Origin: Posidonia oceanica
Taxonomy: Eukaryota > Streptophyta > Magnoliopsida > Alismatales > Posidoniaceae
NCBI GenBank assembly: GCA_037176725.1
Contig: JAZBRS010000020.1
Location: 59,114,001 to 59,178,000, forward strand
DNA: 64,000 nt
Direction: 5' to 3'
The translations under genes were made by a program, and so were the position numbers. Positions 20,738-31,915 of this stretch are shown here, piece after piece. Each line of letters begins with the position of its first letter. Position 1 is the first letter of the stretch. The notes beneath the pieces are model-generated. The model did not search any database. It worked only from the letters and a program-made list of their open reading frames with translations, and had not been told where the DNA came from.

Positions 20738-22157
20738 AAAGGCTCCTACCTCTACTAATGGAGGTAACTCTAGGGGCATCCCCCTAGATTCTGTAAATAA
20801 CACTTTGTTTAATTCTACATTGTTTTCATTTCCTAGGAATAAAAATGATTTACTTTCTATTTTCAATAAGGGAGAGGATCACCTTGTTAGTTCTAGCAGC
20901 TCGCGGTCGACTTCGACCACCGCTTCCAAGACTGTGCGCGTGTGTCAATACATGGAGACATTGCCTCAGAAGCTAGCTACTGCTAACATGGTCTTCCTAG
21001 AAGAAGAATTTGACTAGTTTGGGAAGTGTGCAGGGATAGAGGCATACGAGCTGGTTAGCTACAGTGATGAGGAAGAAGATTAGGAAGCCGACTCAGACCT
21101 CCTTAAGCACCTCATGGTCAAATATGATGAGCAAACAAAGGCAGCTGAAGAGGAGACCGTGGAGGTCAATCTGGGAACTACAGAAGAGCCAAAACCAATA
21201 CTCATAAGTGCAAGTTTGAGCCCGAACGAATGGGAGGAAATGGTACAAATCTTGAAGGAATTTGTGGATGTGCTAACCTTCAAGTACGAAGACATGCTTG
21301 GCCTACAATCAGCTCTAGTGGAACACCTGCTTCCACTAAACTCTGGAGCCAAATCCGTCAAGCAGAAACTGAGGCGATTAAGGCCGAAGCTCGCGCTTAA
21401 AGTCAAAGAAGAATTTGACAAGCTCCACAAGGTAAAGTTCATTAGGGTGGTTGTGTACCCCAGTTGGGTCTCAAATATAGTGCCAGTGGCCAAGAAGGAT
21501 GGGAAAGTTCAGGTTTGCATTGACTATCGCAACCTCAACGCCGCTTGTCCCAAGGACGACTTCCCTTTGCCACATATTGACTTGCTAGTGGAAAATACAG
21601 CAGGATTTGAGATGCTATCTTTCATGGATGGTTTCTCCGGTTACAACCAGATCAAACTAGCAGAGGAAGACCAAGAGAAGACGTCGTTCATCACGCCATG
21701 GGGGACATATTGCTATGTAGTCATGCCATTTGGTCTCAAGAACGCCGGTGCAACATATCAGAGAGCAATGATGGCCATCTTCCACGACATGATGCACGAT
21801 TGCATGGAAGTGTATGTTGATGACATCTTGGTCAAATCAAGGACAAGGAAAGGACACTTTGAAGCTCCGAGAAGGGTACTAAGCAAAGCAAGGCAATATC
21901 AGCTAAAAATGAACCCGAAGAAGTGCGTGTTTGGGGTAACTACCGGGAAGCTACTGAGCTTCATCATCAGTAAAAGAGGAATCGTGGTGGACCCACAGAA
22001 GACTAGAGCAATAGCACAGATGCCCCCACCCCAAAACATCAAGGAGCTCAAAGGACTTATCGGCTGCTTGCAGTTCATCAGAAGATTTATCTCACAACAT
22101 GCTGATCGATATAAGCCGTTTTATGAGCTATTGAAAGGAGGGAGGGAATTTACCTAG
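20664..22157 (+). pseudogene. pol (RT): Element A reverse transcriptase
   Basis: The frame runs 20664-22157 with TAG at about 21015 and 21080, and ends in TAG 22155. The RT core starts about 21350. Landmarks: PSWVSNIVPVAKKDG, VCIDYRNLNAACPKDDFPLP, FMDGFSGYNQIKLAEEDQEK, then FGLKNAGATYQRAM. The catalytic YVDD is intact at 21813-21824. It copies genomic RNA into cDNA in the particle. The catalytic residues I can see are present, but the downstream frame is broken. Confidence 0.9.
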
Positions 22158-22700
22158 GATGAGAAATGCTAGAAAGCTTTTGATGAGCTCAAAGCATACC
22201 TCATGAATCCCCTAGTCTTATCAGCGCCTATATCAGGAAAGCCTTTGTTGCTCTATGTGGCAGTTACCGCATCATCAATAGGAGTAGTGCCAACGCAACA
22301 TGGTGAGGATGGAAAGAAGGAGAAAGCTATCTACTACCTGAGTAGAACCTTCCTGGATTATTAAGAGAAATATACAGCCATAGAAAAGCACTGCTTGGCC
22401 TTGGTATGGGCATCTCAAAAGCTGAGACACTACTTCTTAGCCCATAAAGTCTGTTACATAGCCAAGATGGACCCAATCAAATACATGTTCGAGAAGCCAG
22501 CCCTCTCTGAAAGATTAGCAAGATGGCAACTCCTCCTCACTGAATTTGACCTACAATATGTACCTCAGAAAGTAGTCAAGGGGCAAGCCATTGTAGATCA
22601 CTTGGCGGAATTACCAATAGAAGATTATCAACCAGTCCAAACAGACTTCCCCAATGAGGAAATACTGGAAATACAAGCTACAGAGTCTCCCACTCGATAG
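22158..22700 (+). pseudogene. pol (RNH): Element A RNase H (retroviral-type, likely degenerate)
   Basis: Same frame as RT, broken by TAG 22170 and TAA 22362, ending TAG 22698. AFDELKAYLMNPLVLSAP, AIYYLSRTF, then YTAIEKHCLALVWASQKLRH and KGQAIVDHLAELP are the usual connection/RNH landmarks. Where Ty3 elements have an active-site Asp (LYTDAS type) this reads LLYVAVTASS. This fits the rule that the first RNH of Tat elements has lost catalysis. Confidence 0.8.
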
Positions 22701-23165
22701 TGGACTCTCTACTTTGATGGAGCACTCAACAGACAAGGGGCAGGCATCGGAGTAGCACTTCTCACTCTAGAAGGAGTTCTCATCCCCCGAGCTGTACAGC
22801 TAAACTTCACCGCAAATACCAACAATGTTGTAGAGTACAAGGCCTTGATCCTCGGACTACGCCTAGCACTGGAGCTAGGGGCAAAGCGGCTAAAACTCAT
22901 CGGAGACTCCTAGTTGGTTCCAAGGCAAATTTTGAACAAGTATAGAACCCTCAACCCAAGGCTTGAAGAGTACAAAGGCATTGCTCGCCTCCTATTGGCC
23001 CAGTTTCAGCAAGTGGTGTATGTCCATACCGTCCGGAGTCATAACCTGCTAGCAGATGCTCTCGCTTCATTGGCTTACTCAATCAAGTTCCCCATCAATG
23101 TCCAGGAGCAAACAATAATGGTACAGCAACACGGGACACCTGCCATTGACTCAACTGAGCCATAG
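22701..23165 (+). pseudogene. pol (aRNH): Element A second, archaeal-type RNase H (aRNH)
   Basis: WTLYFDGALNRQGAGIG starts the domain. The acidic residues fit an active enzyme: Asp in YFDGA, Glu in NNVVEYKAL, Asp in KLIGDS, and Asp in LLADALASLA. TAG 22911-22913 stands where the family has Gln (GDSQLV). A dual RNH is the diagnostic mark of the Tat lineage and is thought to supply the working RNA-DNA hybrid degradation. Confidence 0.85.
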
Positions 23166-24488
23166 GCCGTGGAGCTTAGATAGAAAGCTGGGGAATCAAA
23201 GGCAGCCAAGTTTGAAGTTTGCTACAACATAGAGGATGATGGGAACCCATGGTTCTTTGACATCCAGAACTACATTCAAGACGGGATCTTCCCCAACTAT
23301 GCAACTTCACAAGACAGAGAGGCAATTAGGAGAATGGCCACAAGATACTTTATGAGAGCCAGAGTCCTTTTCAAAAGGTCTTTCAGCGGAATAGAGCTGC
23401 ACTGCGTCACTTACAAGGAGGTTGAAGTTATCACTGGAGAAATGCATGAAGGCATATGTGGAGGACACATCAGTTCTCAGTTCATGGCAAAAACGATACT
23501 GTGTCGAGGGTACTACTGGCCCACAATGGAGCCAGATTGTACAAACAAGGTGAGAAAGTGTAGGCAATGCCAGATCCTTGCAGACAGAATACATGCACCA
23601 ACATCAGAGTTAAATCCGACTCAAGCAGTATGGCCTTTCTCCATGTGGGCGTTTGACGTTGTAGGACCCTTCGACACCGAAAAGCAGAATAGGTTCATAC
23701 TCACAGCCACTGAGTACTTCACCAAATGGGCTGAAGCAGAAGCGTTCACTGAAATCAAAGCTTCAAATCTTTGCAAGTTTGTGTGGAAAAATATCCTTTC
23801 ATGGTTCAGGATCCCAAAGAAACTAGTAGCAGACAATGGCGCAATCTTCGTATCCCAAGACTTCAAAAAGCTCTATAAGAAGTTTAAGATTGAATTGCAT
23901 TATTCATCGCCATATTACCGCCAAGGTAATGGGCAAGTTGAAGCTACTAATAAAACATTAATCCAAATCCTTAAGAAAACGGTAGAAGGAGCCAAGGGAC
24001 ATGATTGGACAAATAAGTTAATTGATACCTTATGGGCCTATCGAACCTCCATAAGAACACCTACGGGTCAAACCCCGTTCGCGCTTACTTATGGTATGGA
24101 GACAATAGTCCCATTTGAGATCATGGTCCCCTCATCTAGGGTACAACTTGATGATGAGATAAATACCAAGGATAAGAGGCAATTATTAAGTCTACAGTTG
24201 GATTTGCTAAATGAGAAGCGGTTGCAAGCAGCTGAGCATGCACGCCTCTACCAAGAACGACTTGCAAGAGCATATAAGAAGAAAGTAATTGAACGTAAAT
24301 TCAATGTTGGTGAATGAGTGCTTAAAGAAATCCTTCCTCGCAAGCATGGGAAACTGAGACCAAATTGGGAAGGACCATACTTGGTGGTTGAGGCATATCC
24401 AGGTAATGCCTATTGTTTGGCCAGAGAGGATGGCACTAGGCTTGAATATCCCTAGAATGCACTGCACCTCAAGAGGTACTACCCTTGA
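23166..24488 (+). pseudogene. pol (INT): Element A integrase
   Basis: After TAG 23163 and 23181, the frame is open 23334-24317. A zinc-binding HHCC domain is visible: MHEGICGGH and KVRKCRQCQ. The DDE core has Asp in MWAFDVVGPF, Asp in LVADNGAIF and Glu in GNGQVEATNK, all intact. Then WAYRTSIRTPTGQTPF and the C-terminal GKLRPNWEGPYLV. Later breaks are TGA 24315 and TAG 24453; the natural end is TGA 24486-24488 after LKRYYP. It inserts the cDNA with a 5-bp stagger, in agreement with the TCCAC duplication. Confidence 0.9.
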
Positions 24489-25257
24489 CATGCACACTGA
24501 GCCATTAGACTACTCGTGCTTGAGAACCTACTATTCCCGAAGCCTAAGAATCATACCCTAACCTCACCTCACAAACACCTTGTGGGAGAAGGAGGGAAAA
24601 TGGACCAACACTGAGATAGAGGCAAATCATAAGGAACCCCCTCCCAGTTCATGAACAACAAGTCTACACACATCCCTTGAGTCAGACATGTTACCCTAGT
24701 ACAAATTGGGTAGGCGTCTAAAGCCAAAACTTAGAAGCGTAAAAAAGAGGAGAGTGTACCAAATAGAAGAGTGTCTCAGTCCGCCAAGGAACGAATATCC
24801 ATTGGCCAAGCGCTCAAACGGGATGAGACTACTTGCCAAAGTACCCAAAAAGGAAAAAGAAAAAGGGGAAGAAAAGAAGGCAGCAAAGAAGCTGTCCATG
24901 TGCAAGAAAAGAAAGAGAATGGAAAAGAAGGCAACAAAGAAGCTGTCTAGGAGTCAAAACTAAAAAAATTGGGAAAATACTGAGACATAGTAGGAATCAA
25001 CCTTGAACTAGGAGGGATATAGGCTTCAAATCTTCAGCTGACATCTTAGGATAGGACATTGACCTTCCTTCCACCTACATCCTACACCGTACACATTAGA
25101 GGCAAGGGGCAGAAGCCTGGGTCTAGGGGCAGTCAAGTGCCAAAACAAGCCAGAAGTATTCATGGCTTTGGGATGCACAAGGGACCAAATTATCAAGGTT
25201 TTCCAACCATGAGGTCTTCTGTTTTCCAACTTCTTGAACGATTCTTCTTTCCCTATG

Positions 25258-25460
25258 AAAAAACCAAAAAATCCAAAAAAAAATGATAAAATCAAAAATC
25301 CACAAAAATGATAAAACCAAAAATCCAAAAAAAATGATAAAATCCAAAAAAAAAATGATGATCCAAAAAAAATGATAAAATCAAAATTCCAAAAAATGAT
25401 AAAACCAAAAAAATCCAAAAAAATGATAAAGTCAAAAATCAAAAAAAAGGATAAAATCTT
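25258..25460. repeat. A-rich array (CCAAAAAAAATGATAAAATC type, ~20-25 bp)
   Basis: About nine units of a TGATAAAATCAAAAATCC-like word with variable A runs. It gives Phe/Ile-rich spurious frames on the minus strand. Confidence 0.8.
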
Positions 25461-25926
25461 CCCAACCAACATCACCTCATGAAACTAATAACAAGTAAGG
25501 CCAATGATGCAAAAATTTAGGAAATTTTACAACTCCGCATCATACTTGACCCCTCCTATTCAGGACGGTCACTTGGTATTCACCTACGAGCCAAGACTGG
25601 ATTCTCGAGAAGAGACAATCCCTCATCTGCCATATCATCTTTAGACAACAAAGCTAAGGCCAATGCTTGTTATTCAAAACCTTAGTTTCCCTTAACTTTT
25701 CAATACATTAAGACCTTTTTCTTTTCATAGCATTAGGTTGGTTTAAAGCATGCATTGTACAGATGTTGTTCCTAAGTTTTCTGAAGCCATGTTAGGAACG
25801 TGTCTGAGTTTTCAGAGGTCACTTTGGACTAGGGGCAACAATACCCCTAGATGGAATAACAAATTTGCCAAGATTGTGTAGAAGAACAGTTCAGGGGTGC
25901 TAAACGAGCAAATATCAGCATCCAAC

Positions 25927-25997
25927 GTTGGACGCGCTATCTGAAGCGTATAACGACCAACAGAGGAATATTGGACGCATGCTATTACGCCTCTTAC
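25927..25997. repeat. Hairpin modules downstream of PMD1
   Basis: 28-nt unit 25927-25954 (GTTGGACGCG...CGTATAAC) and 25970-25997 (ATTGGACGCA...CCTCTTAC), with a degenerate unit just before (ending GCATCCAAC at 25926). Confidence 0.75.
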
Positions 25998-26190
25998 ATT
26001 TTAACAGTGACTTAAACTGCAGAATTCTGACAAAGGACTCTTGATCAAATATCAAAGCCACCAGGGAGTATTTCTAAACTCAGAACAGTCCAAAGCACAT
26101 GAACAAGGATGAAAAATAAAAGATATATTTATTTCCTTAAAAAGATAAAGATACATGGTCCCAAAAGTAAAAAAAAAATGCAATAATTGC

Positions 26191-27536
26191 CTATCTAATT
26201 GTCTTCTTCCTTTTCTTGCACAGCATGCTGGTCGCTTCAACCCACTCCTCGGGTTTGGGTAGTAGCTTTGAATACCGCCTCCAGTGCGCATCCTCCCGTA
26301 GTAGGTAGCAAGTCAAGGGAGCAGCTGATGTCCCATCTGAATCATCAAGGTGGTCCAGAGACGACGAAAGAGCTCAAATGTAGTACACCATCACTGCATC
26401 GGATGGAAGACTGCGCTCCCGAACCCGAATACGAGGAATAGAACTCAGCCGAGGCGGCACCCCTTTCTTCTGCCCCACCATCTCGAAGCAGCGATGGGAG
26501 TTTTACACCACAAAGTGAGCGGGTCCTTTCAACTCCAACTCAACTGAAGAACCTCACGCCTGGTGCTTATGATAGAAGGGTGTGGAAGGTGCAAAGATAT
26601 CGATAGGGGTAGAAGCCAAAGAGCAAACCCTTTCCTCGATCAAATCAGTCCTCGCAGGCCCGAGCCTCAGGAAATGGACCTGTAGCCACCTGGAAAGAAG
26701 AAAAGGAGAGCCTACAAAATCCCCTCCAGTTAAGACACTGGTCAGACCAAGGTATGTAGTTGCAAGGATGGCGACTGAAGGAGAATGCCAAAAATGTTCA
26801 GTAAGGCCTATTGGGAACTCAATGTGATAGACATCCAAAGAGAAGTCTCTAGAGGCAAACACAGTAAGGCCCCCTATCAGCAAGTGTAGACACATCAGCA
26901 ACTGATCCTGGGAAGCAGAGTCCTCGATCCGCCGGAAGCTGTAGTACAAATGTGCCAAGTTGAGTCGGCGACCTCTGGTCATAGGGAAAGTAGGCGAAGT
27001 AGTGAAGATACGGTCTATGAATGTCTGCATATCCGCTGTCCCGCATAGCAATGGAAAATCAATATCTGACCGTGCCGCTCCAATCTGAGTCACACCAAGC
27101 AGGCCATGAACATCCTCCACTAGGATTGTCATCTCATAGCCCCCGAAGAAGAAAGTATGAGTCTCAGAACTCCAGAAGGCGCATGAGGCATGAAGTAGAG
27201 GCCAGTCCAAGGGGGTGTCCAATAAATCTAGAAGTCCACCAAAGTGTGAACGGGTCAAGACAGACTTCCTTTCCTGAGCCCAAAGTACAAAGTCTTTCAC
27301 CCATGGAGAATAGTAAGGGAAGTCATTATCAAAGCAAGGTGTTTTTGTGAAATTGAGGATTTCCTGCAAACAATGTTAAAAGCATGAGGAATAAGAGAGA
27401 ATAGAAGGACCAATGGAAAAAATCATACCTTCCCCTCTTTGATATGGGACATCATATGCCCTTCAATCTCCTCTAGTGGTTTTGCAACTCCCTTCTTGTT
27501 GTGCATGAAAACGTTGGGGACTGAAGCAGAAGCCAT
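26191..27536 (-). pseudogene. PMD1: antisense plant-mobile-domain gene, two exons
   Basis: I infer exon 1 at 27536-27429 (ATG, 36 codons) and exon 2 at 27363-26191 (390 codons plus TAG). The 65-nt intron (27428-27364) has AAG|GTATGA and TTTGCAG|GAA borders and is phase 0. The predicted length is 426 aa, the same as PMD3. PMD landmarks: LDTPLDWPLLHASCAFW, ETHTFFFGGYEMTILVEDVH, GLLGV, LLIGGLTVF, YLGLTSVLTGGDFVGSPFL. The C-terminus has KKRKK, a possible nuclear localisation signal. In-frame stops TGA 26556, TAA 26505 and TGA 26376 break the end of exon 2; the first 305 codons are open. TATAAAA lies at 27639-27633. PMD proteins of the MAIN/MAIL type are nuclear factors; a role for this copy is unknown. 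Confidence 0.85.
27364..27428 (-). other. Spliceosomal intron of PMD1 (minus-strand only)
   Basis: Read on the minus strand the segment starts GTATGATTT and ends TTGTTTGCAG. It interrupts the PMD1 frame between two codons. On the plus strand it has no GT-AG borders. Confidence 0.8.
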
Positions 27537-27632
27537 TAGAGCAAAGAGGAAGAGAGGAACAAGCAAAAGGCAAGAGAAAATCAGCAAGGATGTAAGGGGC
27601 AAGTGTGCACAAGTCCCAAGGGGTGGCCAGGC

Positions 27633-27639
27633 TTTTATA
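27633..27639 (-). promoter_or_regulatory. TATA box of PMD1
   Basis: TATAAAA on the minus strand, about 97 bp before the inferred ATG at 27536. PMD2 and PMD3 have TATA-like boxes at nearly the same distance. Confidence 0.7.
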
Positions 27640-27750
27640 AGCACAGGAAGACCATTGGAGATCCTCCACGCGGGCATTGAGAAAATTTCACAGCATTCTG
27701 AAAGATTAGTCAAGAACAGGAAAGGAAAGAAAAGATTCTGGGCTCGCTTC

Positions 27751-27882
27751 GTTGTACACGGTCGATACTACGTCTTATGTTAGCCGCGCCATATCAGGTG
27801 CATAACGTTCAAATCAGCTTTCTGACGTTGGACGCAGAAAATCAAGCGGATAACGCTGTCCGCACCAGCATACACGTACAAC
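27751..27882. repeat. Five hairpin modules upstream of the PMD1 promoter
   Basis: Units 27751-27778, 27779-27806, 27807-27826 (truncated), 27827-27854 and 27855-27882. The full ones are 28 nt, with GTTGTACACG, GTTAGCCGCG and GTTGGACGCA starts and ATAAC or ACAAC-like ends. In the transcription direction of PMD1 they lie 112 bp upstream of its TATA. Confidence 0.8.
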
Positions 27883-28363
27883 ATTTTATCAGTGACTTAA
27901 GTCACTGAACTTGGCTGTGGCTCCCTCTAATCCATGATTAAGTGGCATAAACCTTTTTTATCAGTCCCAGAGGTTTGTTTAAGTTGAAATACTCATGTGA
28001 GTAGTGGTTTCATATTTCTTGGACGTCCAGGCCATTCAGAATCACTGGTTATTCATTTCATCAAGTTAATGGCTCGCTTGAGCATCGAGGACTTCAGAAC
28101 TCAATTTTAAAGCTTCCAGGTGAAATCATTCTTTATAACTATGTCATTTACATCTCATTTCACGTGAATAAGCTGGTTTCGAGTTATTTTAAATTAAAGG
28201 CCATTATTTTGCTATATTGGTCACTTAAGTTCATTTTAACTCCGAGAAAGGTATTTTAAAAGAGACATTTGACTAGTTTTGCTGAGTGCGCAGAAATCTA
28301 TATCATTTAAAAATATAACTGTTCTACAAGATCACCGAGGCATACCCTTGAAGTACAAGAAAG
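27883..28363. other. Spacer between PMD2 and the PMD1 upstream region
   Basis: AT-rich sequence with no ORF and no repeat that I can recognise. It would hold the 3' UTR of PMD2 (minus strand, downstream of 28364) and distal PMD1 promoter sequence. Confidence 0.5.
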
Positions 28364-31300
28364 CTAAGGTGCACTCTCTCCCTCACCCTCGGGAACTGAA
28401 GGAGGAACCAGAGAAGGAGCGGTAGGAGGCTGAGGCGACTGGCGAACAGGAACACCCGACGGAGCCCTGGAGACAGACCGAGAGCGATGGCTACCCGACT
28501 GGTGGCTCGGTACAAGAGGAACAGGCACCCCAAACCTGGCACCAGTCATAAAAGCAAACCTTCGGTAATGTCCTAGCTCAGACTCAAGCTGAGAGGTGAC
28601 CCCCGCCGTGCCCTGCAAAAGAAGCAACCAGAATATTAAACACAAGCATAGAGGACATAAAGGAGCATTGAATCAAATCATACCGCCTGAGCCAGAGCAA
28701 CCTCGGTATCCCTGTCAGCAACCTGCTACCCTAGCTCCCGAATCCGAGCGTCCCTAGCAGCAACAGTCCCCTCCAGCTCCTCCAACCTCCCAATAGAGCT
28801 AGCAGCAATGAAGTCACCAACCTGCTCCTTTAGCTCACTCCCCAGATAGGCAACCTACAAGCAGTAATGTCAAAACCAAGAAGGATTTAGCTAAAAGCAA
28901 GAAGGAAAAGTAATAAAGGCATTTATACCTTATCTTGGAGACGGGAGATCTCCTATGAATGGCCCGAAGGAGGGGCAGTGCTAGTTGAGGGCTGCAAAGA
29001 AAGGAGATACAGTCAGCTACAGTTCATGATCAAACTACGAAAGCTACATGAAATATAAAGATACTTGAGAGGCGGAAGCGCGCAGGTGCTCGATCTCTCC
29101 GAACAGAACAGAGAGCTGTTGAGTCAGACTACGCTCCCACTGAGCCCACTCATCTGCTGCTTTGAGCTGCGAAGGAAGGAAAGCAAGTTAGTAAATCATC
29201 AAATGTGGATCAGCAATTTACAAAATAAAATTCAAAAGCTCATCGCTATCTCCAGCTGGGCTCGGTAAGACTGGGCCTCCCCTAGTAGGGCCGCTCGAGA
29301 CATCACGGCCTCCCCGGGATCTGTGTCCCCCAAAGGAAGGTTCCTGCGCCTGAGGAAGTGGGACCGGTGGAAGACCATCAAAGAGGAGAACTCCTGGTCC
29401 ATCCACTCGGCCCACACCACCTCATCCTCCTCTGTCGTGTCTGTCAGAGCGAGAGAACCACGGCGAGCCCAGTCCAGGAGCTGCGGACCGTAGACGTCCA
29501 TCCAATGGTGAGCACGGCTCCCCCCACCGCGTGTCTCTCACCAAACCCTATGAGGAGGTGGTAGAGGCTGAATCTGCCAGCACCCCAGCTACCGTAGTGT
29601 CCTGCCTATCTGCTGAAAATGGCAATGGTTCCAGTAATGGATCCACACATCTTGGTCAAAACTTGCCTGGTCACGGGCAATCTCAGGAATGTCCGCATGC
29701 TCTCCCTCAACATATGGACGCCAGATTACCTGAAGAGAGCAATACATGTCAGCAAATAGCATAAATAAATAAACAGAAGCTGAAAAGTCGAAAGAGGGCA
29801 AATTACTTGAGTTGGAACCAGCAACTCGAAAAGAAGGCGACCAACATAGCGGTTGTCATTCGCAGGCTCGAGGGCTTGCTCAACATCAGCCCAGAACAAT
29901 CCTCGAGGGAAAGGAACGCCGGTAGAAGGAACTGGAGGAGGGGCAGGGCGCAAGAAAGCAAAGTGGTCTCATGCCCACATCTGCACAAAAATGAGGAAGC
30001 TTTCAGTAACACATAATATTCAGCAATATTTCTGAAAGTTACAAATTTAAGCATGCATCTTACCTAAAGAAAAGGCAGATTCCCACCTAACTGGTGAGAA
30101 CTATCATCTGTAAAGCAGAAGAGTGTGGAGTACAGGTGTGCCAAGCTGGCCGCACCCCAAGCATACTCCCCCACTCGACCCAAATCAGCTAGAAGAGGCA
30201 AGAAGACGACAGACAGCTTGGAAGAAGCATGAGAGAAGAGGACCTCCCCGAACAACACCAACAGGAAAGCCCTGAGCTGCTGGTCAGCCTCTGCACCTGG
30301 CCTAGCCACCGTCGCTGTCAACTCCTCAACTCGGCGGATCACAGAAGAAATAAATACAAGTTGGTGCCCATGCATGGTCACCTGCCTGTCTACCAACTCC
30401 CTCACCATACCGGTGTAATCTGAGCAAACCTACCCAGCCACCGGGCGGCCTATCACCCATAGGCCAGTCAGCTGGGCCATGTCCGCCAGTGAAAGTACGA
30501 ACTCACCCACCCTCGTGACAATAGAGCTAGTACAGAAGTTGTACCGCTCCGGCACTGCCTCCAGGAACATGGGATGAAGGGGAAAGTCGAGAATAGACAG
30601 GAAAGGTCCAAATCCCATCTCCCCTTGGCACTCCTGCTGAAAGGGAGCCAGCATGTCGTAGGACCCGCGGACCAGCCCCCAGTAGCACTGAATCACCGTC
30701 GGGGCCCAACTCTGCAAAAGAAAAGAAAAGAATTGTCAAGTAGGTAGATATAATCAAACTAAATGAGGAAAAGATTAAAAGGAAGGTTACCTGTCCTTTC
30801 AAGGCCAAAGTGGCAGTGGCATACTCCAGCCGAGACGCGTCCCTACATGATCCCGATACCTGAACCTCGTCACAGGGTATCTGGGCCTGCCAAAAGTCTG
30901 GGGGATCCATGGCACCACCCTCCTCTTGCTGGACGAAGTCTAGAATATTGCGGTACCACCCGTCGTCCTCGCCAAACTAGGCAACTAAAGGATCGACAGG
31001 CGCCGCCTCGGGCACCTCCTCCTCGGAAACCGTCTCCTCTGAGTCCTCCTCCTCAGAACAAGTGGGATCACCGGAATCCGTGCTCGAAACTACCCTGATC
31101 TCGGCAGCACCATCGCCGATAGCCCCCGTTTCTGTTTCTGCAGCCACTGTGCTTACAACCGCCGCCTCGACCTCCGTGGCATCGTCACCCGCTACCCCAG
31201 TAGTCACCTCAACCTCTGCGGCATCACCGTCGGCCACCACCGCAGCCTCTGCGACATCACCATCGGTCACCACCTCGGTCACCACAGCCATCACCTCCAC

Positions 31301-31573
31301 AGCAGCTGGGCCCCCCTCCACAGCCTCCCCAGACGCCGTCCCAGCTTCCGTAGCCATGGCCACCACTTCCGCAGCCGGAATGCCGGCCTCCACGGTCGCA
31401 GCTCTGCCTACCGCAACCCCAACAGCAGCCTCTACAACCTTTGCCACCGTCTCCTCTACAGTCAGGGCGGCTACCGGGACCTCCGATGTAGGCTCGCCGG
31501 GAGTCGAAGGCCCGAGTCCCGTTCGGGCACGTTTTGCCGTCTGAGAGTAGAAATGAGAAATCCGTTTCTCCAT
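28364..31573 (-). pseudogene. PMD2: antisense plant-mobile-domain gene with about eight exons and a coiled-coil tail
   Basis: Inferred exons on the minus strand: 31573-30791, 30711-30064, 29980-29807, 29729 to about 29230, 29166-29065, 28991-28929, 28854-28684, 28612-28364. Six of the seven introns have clear GT-AG borders, lengths 71-83 nt, all phase 0; the donor after exon 4 is unclear. Exon 1 is a Glu/Val/Ala-rich acidic region. Exon 2 carries the PMD core (SSIVTRVGEFVLSLADMAQL, TGLWVIGRPV). Exon 3 begins with MWA-stop-DHF, the WAWEH-like motif of the family, and exon 4 with VIWRPY. Exons 5-7 look like coiled coil. Eight in-frame stops are present (30979, 30432, 30066, 29971, 29591, 29540, 28955, 28728). 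Predicted length is about 890 residues. TATAAAA at 31668-31662. Confidence 0.8.
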
Positions 31574-31661
31574 TTGGAACGACTTCGCTGGAATCAAAAA
31601 AATGTCGCTGGAGAAGAGGAGAAGAGAAGGAAAGATGCCCACCCGCAGTGTAAGACGAAGG

Positions 31662-31668
31662 TTTTATA
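31662..31668 (-). promoter_or_regulatory. TATA box of PMD2
   Basis: TATAAAA on the minus strand, about 90 bp before the inferred ATG at 31573 and directly downstream of hairpin modules. Confidence 0.7.
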
Positions 31669-31677
31669 CTAATCAAC

Positions 31678-31813
31678 ATTATATGCGTGTACTGGGACGT
31701 CCAACGCATCGGAGGCATTGAAACGTTGTCCACATAAACTAACGCGGCTAACGCCCCAAAGAAGGGAGATCGTTATACACAGGAACGGTTGCAGAGAACA
31801 TTGGACGCAGCAG
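31678..31813. repeat. Hairpin modules between PMD3 and the PMD2 promoter
   Basis: Full 28-nt units at 31678-31705 (ATTATATGCG...CGTCCAAC), 31725-31752 (GTTGTCCACA...CGGCTAAC) and 31772-31799 (GTTATACACA...CAGAGAAC), a 19-nt truncated unit between the first two, and a partial unit from 31800 (ATTGGACGCAGCAG). Confidence 0.75.
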
Positions 31814-31915
31814 TTCACTTTGATAAAGAAGCCATGGAAACATGCCAGAAGGAAGGGGAAGTAGGCAAAGGAAAATAAAAAACAACTTTATTAATGATTA
31901 AAAATAAAATACTGA

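Larger units (their letters stand above)
24489..26190 (+). other. Element A spacer between integrase and the antisense PMD1 gene
   Basis: It contains a Lys-rich open frame at 24706-24963 with two near-repeats (KKAAKKLSMCKK and KKATKKLS), which I do not regard as a proven gene. An A-rich array follows at 25258-25460, then hairpin modules at 25927-25954 and 25970-25997. The minus strand has a poly(A)-signal-like AATAAA (26133-26128), 58 bp after the PMD1 stop. Confidence 0.6.

Noticed and set aside
20664..20840. Possible Ogre-like intron between G-patch and RT (donor near 20764, acceptor near 20836)
   Set aside because: A stop at 20735 lies before the donor in the G-patch frame, and element B needs no frame change here; a decay frameshift is simpler.
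24706..24963. Lys-rich 85-codon frame after integrase of A
   Set aside because: No domain, purine-rich composition, and the matching spacer in B has a different sequence; not listed as a gene.
25026..25475. 149-codon minus-strand frame rich in Phe/Ile
   Set aside because: Translation of the A-rich TGATAAAATC array on the opposite strand.
31062..31733. Ala/Ser/Thr-rich plus-strand frame and a Cys/Gly-rich minus frame
   Set aside because: Shadows of the Glu/Val/Ala-rich exon 1 of PMD2, which has the better start, splice and domain context.
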